A stretch of 64,000 bases of DNA, from assembly GCF_040545875.1 (NCBI RefSeq), contig NZ_JBEPMR010000001.1; one strand, given 5' to 3'. The stretch comes from Faecalicatena_A orotica. GTDB taxonomy: Bacteria > Bacillota > Clostridia > Lachnospirales > Lachnospiraceae. Below are positions 52,529 to 61,650 of this stretch, one piece after another. Within the stretch, counting starts at the first letter, position 1; every line of letters begins with the position of its first letter. Made by a program: the position numbers and the translations under genes. The notes below the pieces were generated by a model. The model did not search any database. It saw nothing but the letters and a program-made list of their open reading frames with translations, and was not told the origin of the DNA.

Positions 52529-52691
52529 AGCTGTTCTCCTATTCGCATTTATTACATTAATATTAGCATAATATTCAGGGTGTCTCAAATAAATGTAAAA
52601 AATTTACTAATTTCAACAAATACTGGAATACCTACTATTTTTTTTCAGGGCTATACTTAAATCATATCATAAAAGAAGGAGGTAAACAGGT

Positions 52692-53576
52692 ATGGAGGAA
52701 CAAATCCATATATCAGGATTTGCAGACGAAATCAGCCCGGATTTTGAACAGCAGCTTAAGGTTGTCACGGAGCTTGGAATGCACTACATTTCCCTGCGTT
52801 CCGCAAACAAGAAGGGAATTGCAGACTATACCGTACAGGAAGTGCAGGAGGAATTAATGCCCCTGCTTTCCAAATACAGCGTAAAAGTATCATCTATCGG
52901 TTCTCCGGTCGGAAAGGTAGACATAGAGGACGAAGAAGGATTCCAAAAGCAGAAACTCCAGCTGGAAGAGCTGTGCCGGATCTGTAAGTTACTGGACTGC
53001 AGTTATATCCGTATGTTCAGCTTTTTCATCCCGGAAGGAAAAAATCCGGATGATTTCCGCAATACAGTCCTTGAAAAAACCAGACAGTTTCTGGATATTG
53101 CCAGACAGCACGGCATCATCCTGCTCCACGAAAATGAAAAGGATATATATGGGGATACGAAGGAACGCTGCAGAATACTATTTGACGAACTGAAGGATCC
53201 ACATTTTTACGCCGCCTTTGATTTTGCCAATTTCGTACAGTGCGGTGAAGACCCGGAGGAATGCTGGAACCTGCTTAAGCCTTTCATCAGGTACATTCAT
53301 ATCAAGGATGCTGTCTCTTCAAATCAGGAGAATGTTGTCTGCGGCACGGGGGAAGGAAAGATCAAACTCTTATTGGACCGCGCCATCCGCAAAGAAGGAT
53401 ATACCGGGTTCCTGACCCTGGAACCGCATCTGGTGCTGTTTGATTCCCTGGCTTCATTAGAGACTACGGCGGCAGAAAATATCATTAAAGAAAACAAAGC
53501 CAAAGACGGCAGGGAAGGGTACGCCATGCAGTACCATGCATTATGCAGCATTTTAGAAAAAATCGGACAGCCTTAA
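52692..53576 (+). CDS. Sugar phosphate isomerase/epimerase (TIM barrel) 1
   Basis: A 294-aa xylose-isomerase-like TIM-barrel protein. Metal-binding residues are visible in L-L-H-E-N-E-K-D-I-Y-G-D, the D-F-A-N-F strand, I-H-I-K-D and L-E-P-H-L. Family members isomerise, epimerise or dehydrate sugars and inositols, or cleave 3-keto-glycosides. AGGAGG precedes the ATG. It is the first gene of a four-gene operon with two Gfo/Idh/MocA oxidoreductases. Confidence 0.88.
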   Translation: MEEQIHISGFADEISPDFEQQLKVVTELGMHYISLRSANKKGIADYTVQEVQEELMPLLSKYSVKVSSIGSPVGKVDIEDEEGFQKQKLQLEELCRICKLLDCSYIRMFSFFIPEGKNPDDFRNTVLEKTRQFLDIARQHGIILLHENEKDIYGDTKERCRILFDELKDPHFYAAFDFANFVQCGEDPEECWNLLKPFIRYIHIKDAVSSNQENVVCGTGEGKIKLLLDRAIRKEGYTGFLTLEPHLVLFDSLASLETTAAENIIKENKAKDGREGYAMQYHALCSILEKIGQP

Positions 53577-53624
53577 TACCATGCAGTTATCTGTAAAACA
53601 AAAAAGAAAAGTGAGGAGAAAAAT

Positions 53625-54818
53625 ATGAAAAAGATTCGTTTTGGACTAATTGGAATTGGTGCACAGGGAGGCGCTTATGCCGGATTTCTGACAGGGAAAG
53701 GAGGCTTTCCGGGAATGCCCGCGCCTGAGTGCCCGCCACATTGTGAACTGGGGGCGCTGTGCGATATTGACCCTGAAAAAGAAAAAATGTGCAGGGAAAA
53801 CTATCCGGAATATCCATTCTATACAGACTGGAAAGAGATGGTGGCTTCCGGTAATGTAGACGCTGTCATCACGACTGTCCCCCACTACCTGCACCCGGAG
53901 ATTGCAATCTACTGTCTTGAGCACGGTATGAACGTACTTGTAGAAAAGCCTGCCGGTGTATTTGCAAAATCTGTGCGCGAGATGAACGAATGCGCGGCAA
54001 AACATCCTGAAACTGCATTTGGTATTATGTTCAACCAGCGTACCAACAAACTCTACCAGAAGATTAAAGAAATCGTGGCTTCCGGTGAAATGGGAGAAAT
54101 CCGCCGTTCCAACTGGATCATTAATTCCTGGTGGCGCCCGGACAGCTATTATGCACAGAGTGAGTGGCGCGCTACATGGGGCGGAGAAGGCGGCGGTGTA
54201 CTCGTTAATCAGGCACCTCACCAGCTGGACCTCTGGCAGTGGATCTGCGGTATTCCAAGTAAAGTATATGCCAAATGCCTGTACGGATGTCACAGGGATA
54301 TTGCCGTAGAAAACGACGTGACCATTGTAACAGAGTACCCGAATGGGGCGACAGGAACCTTTATCACCTGTACTCATGACCCGATCGGGACAGACCGTCT
54401 TGAAATAGACCTTGACGGTGGCAAGATTGTAGTAGATTCCAGCCAGACTGCTACCGTTTACCGCCTGAAAAAGGATGAAAAAGAGATGAATGAGACCATG
54501 AGCATGATGGATGTTGCCAAGCTGACTATGGGCAATGCTTCCGGCGCAGACGGCATGTACACCGTGGAAACATTTGAAAATACAGATGGCTGGGGCGTTC
54601 AGCATACGACTGTAATGGAAAACTTCGCCCTGCATATTCTGGAAGGGACTGACCTGCTCGCACCTGGTTCAGACGGCATCAACGGCGTAAATCTTGCCAA
54701 TGCCACCCAGTTGTCTTCCTGGCTCGGAAAAGAGGTAGACAACCCGGTAGATGAAGAACTGTACCTGAGCGAACTGAACAAGAAAATTGCAGAAGAAGGT
54801 AAGTTCCCGGCCAGATAA
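53625..54818 (+). CDS. Gfo/Idh/MocA-family oxidoreductase 1
   Basis: A 397-aa NAD(P)-dependent sugar dehydrogenase. The Rossmann fold opens with G-L-I-G-I-G-A-Q-G, the catalytic lysine region is V-E-K-P-A-G, and the C-terminal alpha/beta domain has G-G-V-L-V-N-Q-A-P-H-Q-L-D with the usual His. Family members oxidise a ring hydroxyl (often C3) of a sugar or glycoside. Its neighbours are a TIM-barrel isomerase and a second oxidoreductase, so the pair may oxidise and later reduce the same sugar ring. Confidence 0.9.
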   Translation: MKKIRFGLIGIGAQGGAYAGFLTGKGGFPGMPAPECPPHCELGALCDIDPEKEKMCRENYPEYPFYTDWKEMVASGNVDAVITTVPHYLHPEIAIYCLEHGMNVLVEKPAGVFAKSVREMNECAAKHPETAFGIMFNQRTNKLYQKIKEIVASGEMGEIRRSNWIINSWWRPDSYYAQSEWRATWGGEGGGVLVNQAPHQLDLWQWICGIPSKVYAKCLYGCHRDIAVENDVTIVTEYPNGATGTFITCTHDPIGTDRLEIDLDGGKIVVDSSQTATVYRLKKDEKEMNETMSMMDVAKLTMGNASGADGMYTVETFENTDGWGVQHTTVMENFALHILEGTDLLAPGSDGINGVNLANATQLSSWLGKEVDNPVDEELYLSELNKKIAEEGKFPAR

Positions 54819-54871
54819 GCCGTTCCGGGTATATTCCGGATTTCGGCAGAACATAAAAAGGACTGGAGGAT

Positions 54872-55882
54872 ATGAATAAGATGAAAAGTGCAGCCGTAAT
54901 TGGTTTAGGAGACATCTCCGCAATACATATCGCGGCAATCCGGCGCAATCCTGATATTACACTTAAAGCAGTGTGCGACATTGATGAAGGGGCTCGTTTA
55001 CGCGCCCCTGAAGGCACTGCATTTTACACGGATTACCATGAAATGATCCAAAAAGAACAGCCGGATGTGGTACATGTCTGCCTGCCGCATTATCTGCATG
55101 TACCGGTATCCAAAGAGGCCGTTAATCTGGGAGCACATGTTTTCTGTGAAAAACCTGTCGCCATGAATACGGCTGAGGCTGAGGACTTTGCCGCCTTTGA
55201 GACAGCCCATCCGGACAGACACATCGGTATCTGCCTGCAGAACCGTTTCAATGAATCGGTCGAAATGCTCAAAGAGCTGATCGACAGCGGACAGTTTGGA
55301 AAGGTATCAGGCCTAAAAGGGTTCGTCCCCTGGGCACGGCCGAAGTCCTATTATGATGAAAAGCCCTGGCGCGGCACATGGAAACATGCAGGCGGCGGCT
55401 GCATGATCAACCAGTCCGTACATACACTGGACCTGCTCTACTATTTAGGCGGTCCAATTGAGAGTATTAACGCCTCTGTATCCCAGCTTCTGGATTACGG
55501 CATAGAAGTAGAAGATACCGTATCTGCCGCACTTAGGTTTGAAAGCGGGGCACAGGGCCTGTTCTTCGCAACTAACGCCAATTATAAAAACGAAGGCGTA
55601 CAGATTTCGGTACAGACCGGGGGCGCAGAATTTTCCATCATCGATAATGTGCTCTACCAGACGGAACCGGACGGGAATAAGAAGCGCCTTGCAGAGGATG
55701 CAAAGATGCCAGGGGAAAAGTTCTACTACGGCGCCAGCCATGAAAAACTGATCCGGGCATTCTATCAGGCGATTGAAAGCGGCAGCCAGGACTATCTGCA
55801 TGTCAAAGACGCTGTCATGAGCATCCGGCTGATTGACGCGATTCAGCAGTCAGGCCGGACAGGAAAGCGCATCAGGCCCTGA
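54872..55882 (+). CDS. Gfo/Idh/MocA-family oxidoreductase 2
   Basis: A 336-aa paralogue with V-I-G-L-G-D-I-S at the dinucleotide loop, the C-E-K-P-V-A lysine motif and G-G-C-M-I-N-Q-S-V-H-T-L-D-L-L. It is 61 residues shorter than the first oxidoreductase. GGAGG precedes the ATG. Two non-identical family members in one operon fit an oxidise/eliminate/reduce scheme. A perfect 11-bp hairpin lies between this gene and the next isomerase gene. Confidence 0.9.
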   Translation: MNKMKSAAVIGLGDISAIHIAAIRRNPDITLKAVCDIDEGARLRAPEGTAFYTDYHEMIQKEQPDVVHVCLPHYLHVPVSKEAVNLGAHVFCEKPVAMNTAEAEDFAAFETAHPDRHIGICLQNRFNESVEMLKELIDSGQFGKVSGLKGFVPWARPKSYYDEKPWRGTWKHAGGGCMINQSVHTLDLLYYLGGPIESINASVSQLLDYGIEVEDTVSAALRFESGAQGLFFATNANYKNEGVQISVQTGGAEFSIIDNVLYQTEPDGNKKRLAEDAKMPGEKFYYGASHEKLIRAFYQAIESGSQDYLHVKDAVMSIRLIDAIQQSGRTGKRIRP

Positions 55883-55911
55883 GAGGCACATGTAACTAAA
55901 AATGAACTGTT

Positions 55912-55939
55912 GTAACTGTTCATGGTCCTGAACAGTTAC
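55912..55939 (+). promoter_or_regulatory. Intraoperon hairpin
   Basis: A perfect 11-bp stem GTAACTGTTCA / TGAACAGTTAC is followed by GAACTGTTTTTAAA; the sequence GAACTGTT recurs at 55904-55911 and 55941-55948. It could partly terminate the transcript, mark RNA processing, or be an operator. Confidence 0.5.
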
Positions 55940-55970
55940 GAACTGTTTTTAAATAGGGAGGAAAACTGTA

Positions 55971-56834
55971 ATGGAAAAAGGATTAATCGGCATACAGATG
56001 AGCACGATTAAAGATAAAATTAATGAGTTAGGGGCCTACGGCACGCTGAAGGCATGTGCGGAACTTGGCTACCACTGTGTAGAGGTCAGCCAGATTCCAA
56101 TGACCCCTGAAAACGTAGCCGGCATGAAAAAAGCATCGGAAGAATTCGGTGTAAAGATTGCAGCCTGCTCTGCATCACTCGAACCAATGTTTCCGGGAAT
56201 GCCCGGAGAGTATCTTGTGAGTGATTTTGATAAAATTGTAGCAGACATGAAAGAACTCGGTTGTGACATGCTGCGTATCGGCATGCTGCCAATGACCTGC
56301 ATGGGAAGCCGCGAAAAGGCACTGGACTTCGTAAAACGGGCAGATGAAATGGCAGCCCGGTTAAAAGAACACGATATCGACCTCTACTACCATAACCACC
56401 ACGTAGAATTCGCAAAGTATGACGGCGAATACCTGCTGGATATCATCAAAGACACAACCAGGCATATGGGATTTGAACTGGATATCCACTGGATTCAGCG
56501 CGGAGGAGAAAACCCGGTTGAATTTATCCGGAAATATGCCGGAAGAATCCGCCTGCTCCACTTAAAGGATTACCGCATCGGAGAACTCCGTATGCCGGAA
56601 GGGGATTTTGATCCACAGAAATTCATGCAGGCGTTCACTGACATCGTAGAATTTGCAGAAATCGGGGAAGGCAGCCTGCCTGTCCAGGAATGCATTCAGG
56701 CCGGACTGGAAGGCGGAAGTGAATACTTCCTCATCGAACAGGATTCTACCTACGGCAGGGACCCGTTCGAGAGCCTGAAAATCAGCCGGGACAACCTGAT
56801 CAAAATGGGCTACGGCGACTGGTTCAATTTATAA
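55971..56834 (+). CDS. Sugar phosphate isomerase/epimerase (TIM barrel) 2
   Basis: A 287-aa TIM-barrel protein of the IolE/xylose-isomerase-like family with Y-Y-H-N-H-H-V-E-F, L-D-I-H-W, L-L-H-L-K-D and a final L-I-E-Q-D, the usual divalent metal site. GGAGG is about 10 bases before the ATG. It is the last gene of the operon and is followed by a strong terminator. It differs clearly from isomerase 1, so it probably handles another step. Confidence 0.88.
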   Translation: MEKGLIGIQMSTIKDKINELGAYGTLKACAELGYHCVEVSQIPMTPENVAGMKKASEEFGVKIAACSASLEPMFPGMPGEYLVSDFDKIVADMKELGCDMLRIGMLPMTCMGSREKALDFVKRADEMAARLKEHDIDLYYHNHHVEFAKYDGEYLLDIIKDTTRHMGFELDIHWIQRGGENPVEFIRKYAGRIRLLHLKDYRIGELRMPEGDFDPQKFMQAFTDIVEFAEIGEGSLPVQECIQAGLEGGSEYFLIEQDSTYGRDPFESLKISRDNLIKMGYGDWFNL

Positions 56835-56841
56835 CAATAAC

Positions 56842-56877
56842 AAATCCCCATCGGAGCTTCTTTTCCGGTGGGGATTT
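56842..56877. terminator. Bidirectional terminator
   Basis: AAATCCCCA-TCGGA ... TCCGG-TGGGGATTT between convergent genes, with T-rich flank TTTTAATTT on the plus strand. Confidence 0.85.
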
Positions 56878-56881
56878 TAAT

Positions 56882-57823
56882 TTACCCTATAATCAGTTTT
56901 ACACCGCCATAGATACCTGCCTCATTTCCGAGGGATGCCAGACGGAATTCCGTATCTCTTGACGCATGAAACGCATATTCCACATAATGCTCCCTGATAG
57001 CATCAAGCAGGATATCCCCGGCTTTTGCCACTCCGCCTCCAATAACGAAAGCCTCAGGATTCACAACGCAGGCAATCTGTGCCAGCCCCTTCCCGAGCAT
57101 GCGTCCCAGCTCACTTACCATGACCACGGCAGCCTCATCCTTTGCCTTTGCCGCATCAAAGATATCCTTCGCGCTGAAGGTTTCGATGCTTCTCAGCGAA
57201 CTATCTATATCTTTATGTGCGTCCAGATATTTCTTTGTCATGCGGACGATCCCTGTCGCTGAAGCATACTGTTCCAGACACCCCTTCTTTCCGCATCCGC
57301 AGCACTCTGTTTCGTCATCTGTCATCGGCAGGTGCCCGATCTCTCCTGCCGCACCGTTATACCCTGCCAGAATATGCCCGTCAATGATAACACCGCCTCC
57401 TACGCCGGTTCCCAGTGTGATCATGACAATATTGCTGCAGCCTTTTCCGCCGCCCTGCCACATCTCACCAAGAGCCGCCACATTTGCATCGTTTCCTGCC
57501 TTCACCCGCATTCCGGTAAGTTCGCCGAGTTCACGCTCCACATTGAATACATCCCACCCGAGGTTCACACATTTAAAAACGGTACCGTCCTGTCCGACCG
57601 GACCGGGAACACCCATGCCAATCCCTTCCACATCCAGATGGGAGATGCCTCTCTCACTCAGTTTTTCATAGGCTGCCTCCGATATATCCCCCAGAATAAA
57701 CTTTCCGCCGCTCACGGTGCGGGTCGGTATCTCCCACATCTCAAGCAGGTTCCCGTCTGTTTCAAATAATCCCAGCTTTACAGTCGTTCCGCCTATATCT
57801 ACTCCAAATGCATATTTTTTCAT
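56882..57823 (-). CDS. ROK-family sugar kinase
   Basis: A 313-aa glucokinase-like ROK protein that phosphorylates glucose or a related hexose. The ATP loop D-I-G-G-T-T-V-K-L-G is at the N-terminus, the catalytic region reads N-D-A-N-V-A-A-L-G-E, L-G-T-G-V-G-G-G follows, and the zinc site is C-G-C-G-K-K-G-C-L-E. AGGAGG is upstream; ATG at 57821-57823 is used, though a GTG two codons earlier is possible. No DNA-binding domain is present, so it is a kinase rather than a repressor. It converges on the redox operon and probably phosphorylates the freed sugar. Confidence 0.93.
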   Translation of the reverse strand: MKKYAFGVDIGGTTVKLGLFETDGNLLEMWEIPTRTVSGGKFILGDISEAAYEKLSERGISHLDVEGIGMGVPGPVGQDGTVFKCVNLGWDVFNVERELGELTGMRVKAGNDANVAALGEMWQGGGKGCSNIVMITLGTGVGGGVIIDGHILAGYNGAAGEIGHLPMTDDETECCGCGKKGCLEQYASATGIVRMTKKYLDAHKDIDSSLRSIETFSAKDIFDAAKAKDEAAVVMVSELGRMLGKGLAQIACVVNPEAFVIGGGVAKAGDILLDAIREHYVEYAFHASRDTEFRLASLGNEAGIYGGVKLIIG

Positions 57824-57853
57824 TTTCACGTATCCTCCTAAACTGTGGCTGTA

Positions 57854-58768
57854 TTATATAACAAAATTCCTAAGATATTTTGCACTCAGTAGTACTGCCT
57901 TCTTTGCATCTTCCAGATTTTTCTCAAATGCCTTATCTTCCACCTCGATACATGTATATCCGTCATATCCGATATCGGTCAGCGCAGAAACATATCTGCC
58001 CCAGTCCACATCCCCGAGTCCCGGAAGCTTTGGGGACATATATTCAAGCGGGGCCGCCATGATTCCCACATCGGCAAGCTTATCCTGGTATACTTTGATA
58101 TCCTTATAATGTACATGGAAAATCTTATCCTTAAACTCATAAAGAGGTCTGATATAATCAATCTGCTGCCATACAAAATGGGACGGGTCGTAATTAATCC
58201 CGAAGTTCGGGCTGTCAAGGATCTCAAATACCTTCCTCCAGTTTGCAGGAGACGTCATCAGGTTCTGCCCGCCCGGCCACTCATCTTCTGTAAATAACAT
58301 CGGACAGTTTTCAATCCCGATCTTCACACCTTTTTCCTCTGCATACTTTACGATTGGCGGCCATACTTCCTTTACAGTCTCCAGATTCTCCGTCACCGTT
58401 TTCTTTGGGTCGCGCCCTACAAACGTAGTAATCATATTCACATCCAGCATAGCCGATGCATCGATTAGTTTATACAGGTGTTCAATATAACTCTGACGCT
58501 TTTCTATGTCCGGCTCCAGTGTATTCGGGTAGTATGCAAGGGAAGATATCTCCACATTCCTGTCTTTACAGTACTTTTTAATGTATGCCGCCTTGTCTTC
58601 ATTCATATTTGCAGCATCAATATGGCTGACCCCTGCATATCTCCTCTGTGCGCCCCCCTGCGGCCAGCACGCTACTTCCAGGCATTCCAGATGATTCTCA
58701 GATGCAAAATCCACGACTTCCTCAAATGTCATTCCGTCACAAATTGCTGTAATAAATCCTAACTTCAT
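57854..58768 (-). CDS. Sugar phosphate isomerase/epimerase (TIM barrel) 3
   Basis: A 304-aa TIM-barrel protein with I-G-I-E-N-C-P, N-Y-D-P-S-H-F, H-V-H-Y-K-D and C-I-E-V-E-D metal-site motifs. The ATG at 58766-58768 has AAAGGAG about 11 bases upstream and begins the conserved first strand; a start 14 codons earlier adds unlike sequence. It is the third family member in this cluster and lies 30 bases before the ROK kinase on the same strand, forming a two-gene unit. Confidence 0.88.
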   Translation of the reverse strand: MKLGFITAICDGMTFEEVVDFASENHLECLEVACWPQGGAQRRYAGVSHIDAANMNEDKAAYIKKYCKDRNVEISSLAYYPNTLEPDIEKRQSYIEHLYKLIDASAMLDVNMITTFVGRDPKKTVTENLETVKEVWPPIVKYAEEKGVKIGIENCPMLFTEDEWPGGQNLMTSPANWRKVFEILDSPNFGINYDPSHFVWQQIDYIRPLYEFKDKIFHVHYKDIKVYQDKLADVGIMAAPLEYMSPKLPGLGDVDWGRYVSALTDIGYDGYTCIEVEDKAFEKNLEDAKKAVLLSAKYLRNFVI

Positions 58769-58946
58769 AGTTTGACTGCTCCTTTCGTTACGATACATAT
58801 TCTTATTCACATTTCTATTAGTACAGATTCTTCTTTTTGTCTTCTTTATTGTAACGAAATCTGTCCCACTAAGCTTTTCACTTTTTGTCTGACTTTGTAG
58901 TACAAAAATGACATTTTTTAATCTGACTGCCTTAAGGCATGCAAAA

Positions 58947-58977
58947 AGGTCAAAAATAATACCCTTATTTTTGACCT
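58947..58977 (-). terminator. Terminator overlapping the psd stop codon
   Basis: A perfect 13-bp stem AGGTCAAAAATAA / TTATTTTTGACCT. On the minus strand the 5' arm comprises the last codons and stop of psd, and TTTTTGC follows the 3' arm. Confidence 0.9.
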
Positions 58978-59855
58978 CTTATTGATTCTCCGATACGCTC
59001 ACCCATCTTTACGATTGTCTCATAACCGGACTGTGTATTCTGAAACAGCCGTTCATCCATCCTGACTGCATCTTTCTGGAACAGCAGGATCACCGTGGAA
59101 CCGCCGAATTCGAAACGCCCTTTTTCTTCGCCCTTTTTTACAAGGCATGCTTCATGGTAATTGGTAATCCGCCCGACCATCAGGGCCCCCACTTCCATCA
59201 TCAGTACCGTCTTAAAATGTCTGCTCCTTAAGAGTGAGTACTCCCTTGTGTTCTCCTTATAAATGGGGACGACATCGTTCGCCACAGGATTCACCGTATG
59301 AAAGATCCCGGGGATATGGCAGTTTTCTGACTTCATCCCGTCATCAACGTAACAGTACCTGTGATAGTCATCGACCGTCAGCCTGAACACAAACGCCGTT
59401 CCCCCTTCATAATATGCTGCAAGTTTCGGCGACCGGAGGAGAGATTCCACTGTATAAGACGTGTTCTTAATATTGAATCTGCTTTTTTTACCTTTTTCAT
59501 GGACAATCGGGTAGACACTCAGCTTTCCGTCGCACGGGCTTGTAAGTGTCCACTCGTCTCCCTCCATGATACGGACCCCGTCCTTCAGTTTCCGTGTGAA
59601 AAAATCGTTATAAGAACGAAAACGTTCCTTCTCGCAGACACTTAAATCAATCTGGTTCGCCTTCACAAACGGGACAATCAGGACCCGTGACCAGCTTCTG
59701 TCCAGCAGCCAGCCGCCTGCTCTGGAAACAAACGGGCAGATCAGAACTTTCAGAATCCTACGCCCCGCGCGGCTCAAATACATCCTCTTCAGCAGTCTGT
59801 CCTGCCCGGAATCTGCTGTTGTTATCCGTCCTTCTCTGTCAATATACTTCATCAT
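58965..59855 (-). CDS. psd: Phosphatidylserine decarboxylase
   Basis: A 296-aa pyruvoyl-dependent enzyme that decarboxylates phosphatidylserine to phosphatidylethanolamine at the membrane. Conserved features are S-P-C-D-G-K, D-D-Y-H-R-Y, F-H-T-V-N-P and the self-cleavage site F-G-G-S-T, whose serine becomes the pyruvoyl group. GAGGG precedes the start. It is the last gene of a four-gene lipid operon (PAP2, flippase-like, pssA, psd). The terminator stem overlaps its last codons. Confidence 0.93.
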   Translation of the reverse strand: MMKYIDREGRITTADSGQDRLLKRMYLSRAGRRILKVLICPFVSRAGGWLLDRSWSRVLIVPFVKANQIDLSVCEKERFRSYNDFFTRKLKDGVRIMEGDEWTLTSPCDGKLSVYPIVHEKGKKSRFNIKNTSYTVESLLRSPKLAAYYEGGTAFVFRLTVDDYHRYCYVDDGMKSENCHIPGIFHTVNPVANDVVPIYKENTREYSLLRSRHFKTVLMMEVGALMVGRITNYHEACLVKKGEEKGRFEFGGSTVILLFQKDAVRMDERLFQNTQSGYETIVKMGERIGESIRGQK

Positions 59856-59867
59856 TTACCCTCTCTC

Positions 59868-60545
59868 TTATAACCTTCTCACCCAATACAGCCAGGGCCA
59901 TCCCGGATGGAAGCTGATACGGTAACGGGTAAAAACAATCATAATGACTACTGCGGCACCGACAACGGCAACCAGCACAGCAAGTGTGGCATTCTTCGGC
60001 TTTTTCAGCCGGAAGTCAACAACAAACAGGATTCCCACGATCAGCAGTGCCAAATGAAGACAAATTCTGAAAATCGAATCCGGAACGAAAAACTGGATCA
60101 TAAATACGAGGGGCAGCACAATCGCCATCGAGGTGATTGGAAGTCCTCTGTAGAACTTCTCCCCGCTCTCTGTCACAAGTGCATTCTTTGCCTCCATGAC
60201 ATTGAAGTAAGCAAGCCTTATGACGGAGTTCACACAATACACCATAATGACCGCGATACCGATCGGCCCCCTTACCCCCAGCAGATAACAGATCAATGCC
60301 GGGAAGGCTCCGAAACAAACCACGTCACACAGGGAATCTATCTGGATTCCAAAGGACTTTTCATCCTCCGTCCTGTCTTTCTTTCTGCGCGCAATCTTAC
60401 CGTCAAACATATCACACAGGCCCGATAACGCAAGACACAGGATTGCCGTCTTGAACCTTCCGTGAACCGCCTGAGTCATCCCGAATACTGATGTGGCAAG
60501 GCTGATATAAGTCAGTACCACTGTATAATTATAAAAACCAATCAT
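59868..60545 (-). CDS. pssA: CDP-diacylglycerol-serine O-phosphatidyltransferase
   Basis: A 225-aa CDP-alcohol phosphatidyltransferase with about six hydrophobic segments. The catalytic motif is complete: D-M-F-D-G-K-I-A-R, then G-I-Q-I-D-S-L-C-D. It would make phosphatidylserine, the substrate of the adjacent decarboxylase 12 bases downstream. The pairing with psd identifies the alcohol as serine with good confidence, although phosphatidylglycerol or inositol synthases share the motif. Confidence 0.9.
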   Translation of the reverse strand: MIGFYNYTVVLTYISLATSVFGMTQAVHGRFKTAILCLALSGLCDMFDGKIARRKKDRTEDEKSFGIQIDSLCDVVCFGAFPALICYLLGVRGPIGIAVIMVYCVNSVIRLAYFNVMEAKNALVTESGEKFYRGLPITSMAIVLPLVFMIQFFVPDSIFRICLHLALLIVGILFVVDFRLKKPKNATLAVLVAVVGAAVVIMIVFTRYRISFHPGWPWLYWVRRL

Positions 60546-60588
60546 CTTATTCTCTCTCTTCTCATTTAGATTTTATCTTTCACCACAT

Positions 60589-61650
60589 TTATCCCTGCGC
60601 CTCACAACACGGTTTCTCTGCCGCTTCTTTCTGTCTGCGTCCTATGGTAAGATGGGCAAACAGGGTCATTGCCGCACTGAGCAGCAATTGTACGTAGTAT
60701 GCAATCCCCCTGCTTAAAACCATGCCCGGCAGAAGGAGTCCTGCGGCAAAAATGCCTTTGAATATAATCAGGAACAGATTCTCACTGATCCCCATGCCGC
60801 CCGGGAGGGGAAGCATATCAACCGATACCGACACTACCGCCTGCAGCATCACGACATCATAGATGTGTGCCCCGTGAAGCCCGAATGCCTTATACACAAA
60901 CCATGTTACAAAAAACAGGGCAAACCTCTGTAAAAATGTTATGGCCAGCACATTCACAATCACTCCTGCATGTGTCCTCAAATACGCCGCCGTTGCATTA
61001 TACTGGTCCATCGAAGCAGACAGTTTCTCTGTACGGTTTGGCTTATGCTTTAAAATGTGCAGCCGTTCCAGAATCTTCAGGCACCACATCATAATCCCTT
61101 TCGCCAGGGCCGGGTGGAATGCCAGAATCGACATGGCAATGCAGCATGCAACATTCAGACCCACCCCCAGGTAAAACACCGGCAGAATCCCTTCCAGATA
61201 CTTATGTACAAACCCCCTCTGGAAGAATGCAACAAACAGTCCGATAGCAACGAGGACTGACTTATATGTTATTGTAACAATCATCAGCACTAATGTCGAT
61301 ACCGGAACCGGAATTTTATTCTTTCTCATATAATATATCTGCATCGGCTGCCCGCCGCTCGCAGATGGTGTGATGGCGCTGAAGAAGAACCCTACACAGG
61401 AATATAAGAAACAGGTCCACTTCTTCGTATGGATTTTCAGGGTGCCCATCATATAATGGATAATGATGGATTCCCCCCAGATAAAGAAGACCACCCCCGC
61501 CACCCCGGGAATCAGGTACAGTGGATTCGCCTTTAAAATTGTCCGGATAACGGCACGCAGATCTTCTCCTTTAAATACGCTGTAAATTGTCAGTGCAAAC
61601 ACAAGCACAACGAATGCCGCGTTCGCAATCTTTTTCTTCTTACTCGTCAC
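60589..61650 (-). CDS. Lysylphosphatidylglycerol synthase-type flippase domain protein
   Basis: A 353-aa membrane protein with about eight hydrophobic segments resembling the transmembrane (flippase) half of MprF, as seen in COG0392 proteins. The I-T-P-S-A-S-G-G-Q-P motif and the late P-L-P-G-G-M-G-I-S-E motif are diagnostic. It lacks the soluble aminoacyl-transferase domain, so it may move a lipid rather than synthesise one. It uses a GTG start overlapping the PAP2 gene by 11 bases. The lipid operon context suggests flipping or modification of phosphatidylethanolamine or a precursor. Confidence 0.85.
   Translation of the reverse strand: MTSKKKKIANAAFVVLVFALTIYSVFKGEDLRAVIRTILKANPLYLIPGVAGVVFFIWGESIIIHYMMGTLKIHTKKWTCFLYSCVGFFFSAITPSASGGQPMQIYYMRKNKIPVPVSTLVLMIVTITYKSVLVAIGLFVAFFQRGFVHKYLEGILPVFYLGVGLNVACCIAMSILAFHPALAKGIMMWCLKILERLHILKHKPNRTEKLSASMDQYNATAAYLRTHAGVIVNVLAITFLQRFALFFVTWFVYKAFGLHGAHIYDVVMLQAVVSVSVDMLPLPGGMGISENLFLIIFKGIFAAGLLLPGMVLSRGIAYYVQLLLSAAMTLFAHLTIGRRQKEAAEKPCCEAQG

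Noticed and set aside
53646..54635. 329-codon minus-strand ORF
   Set aside because: Antisense shadow of the Gfo/Idh/MocA gene; Cys/Phe/His-rich translation without family character.
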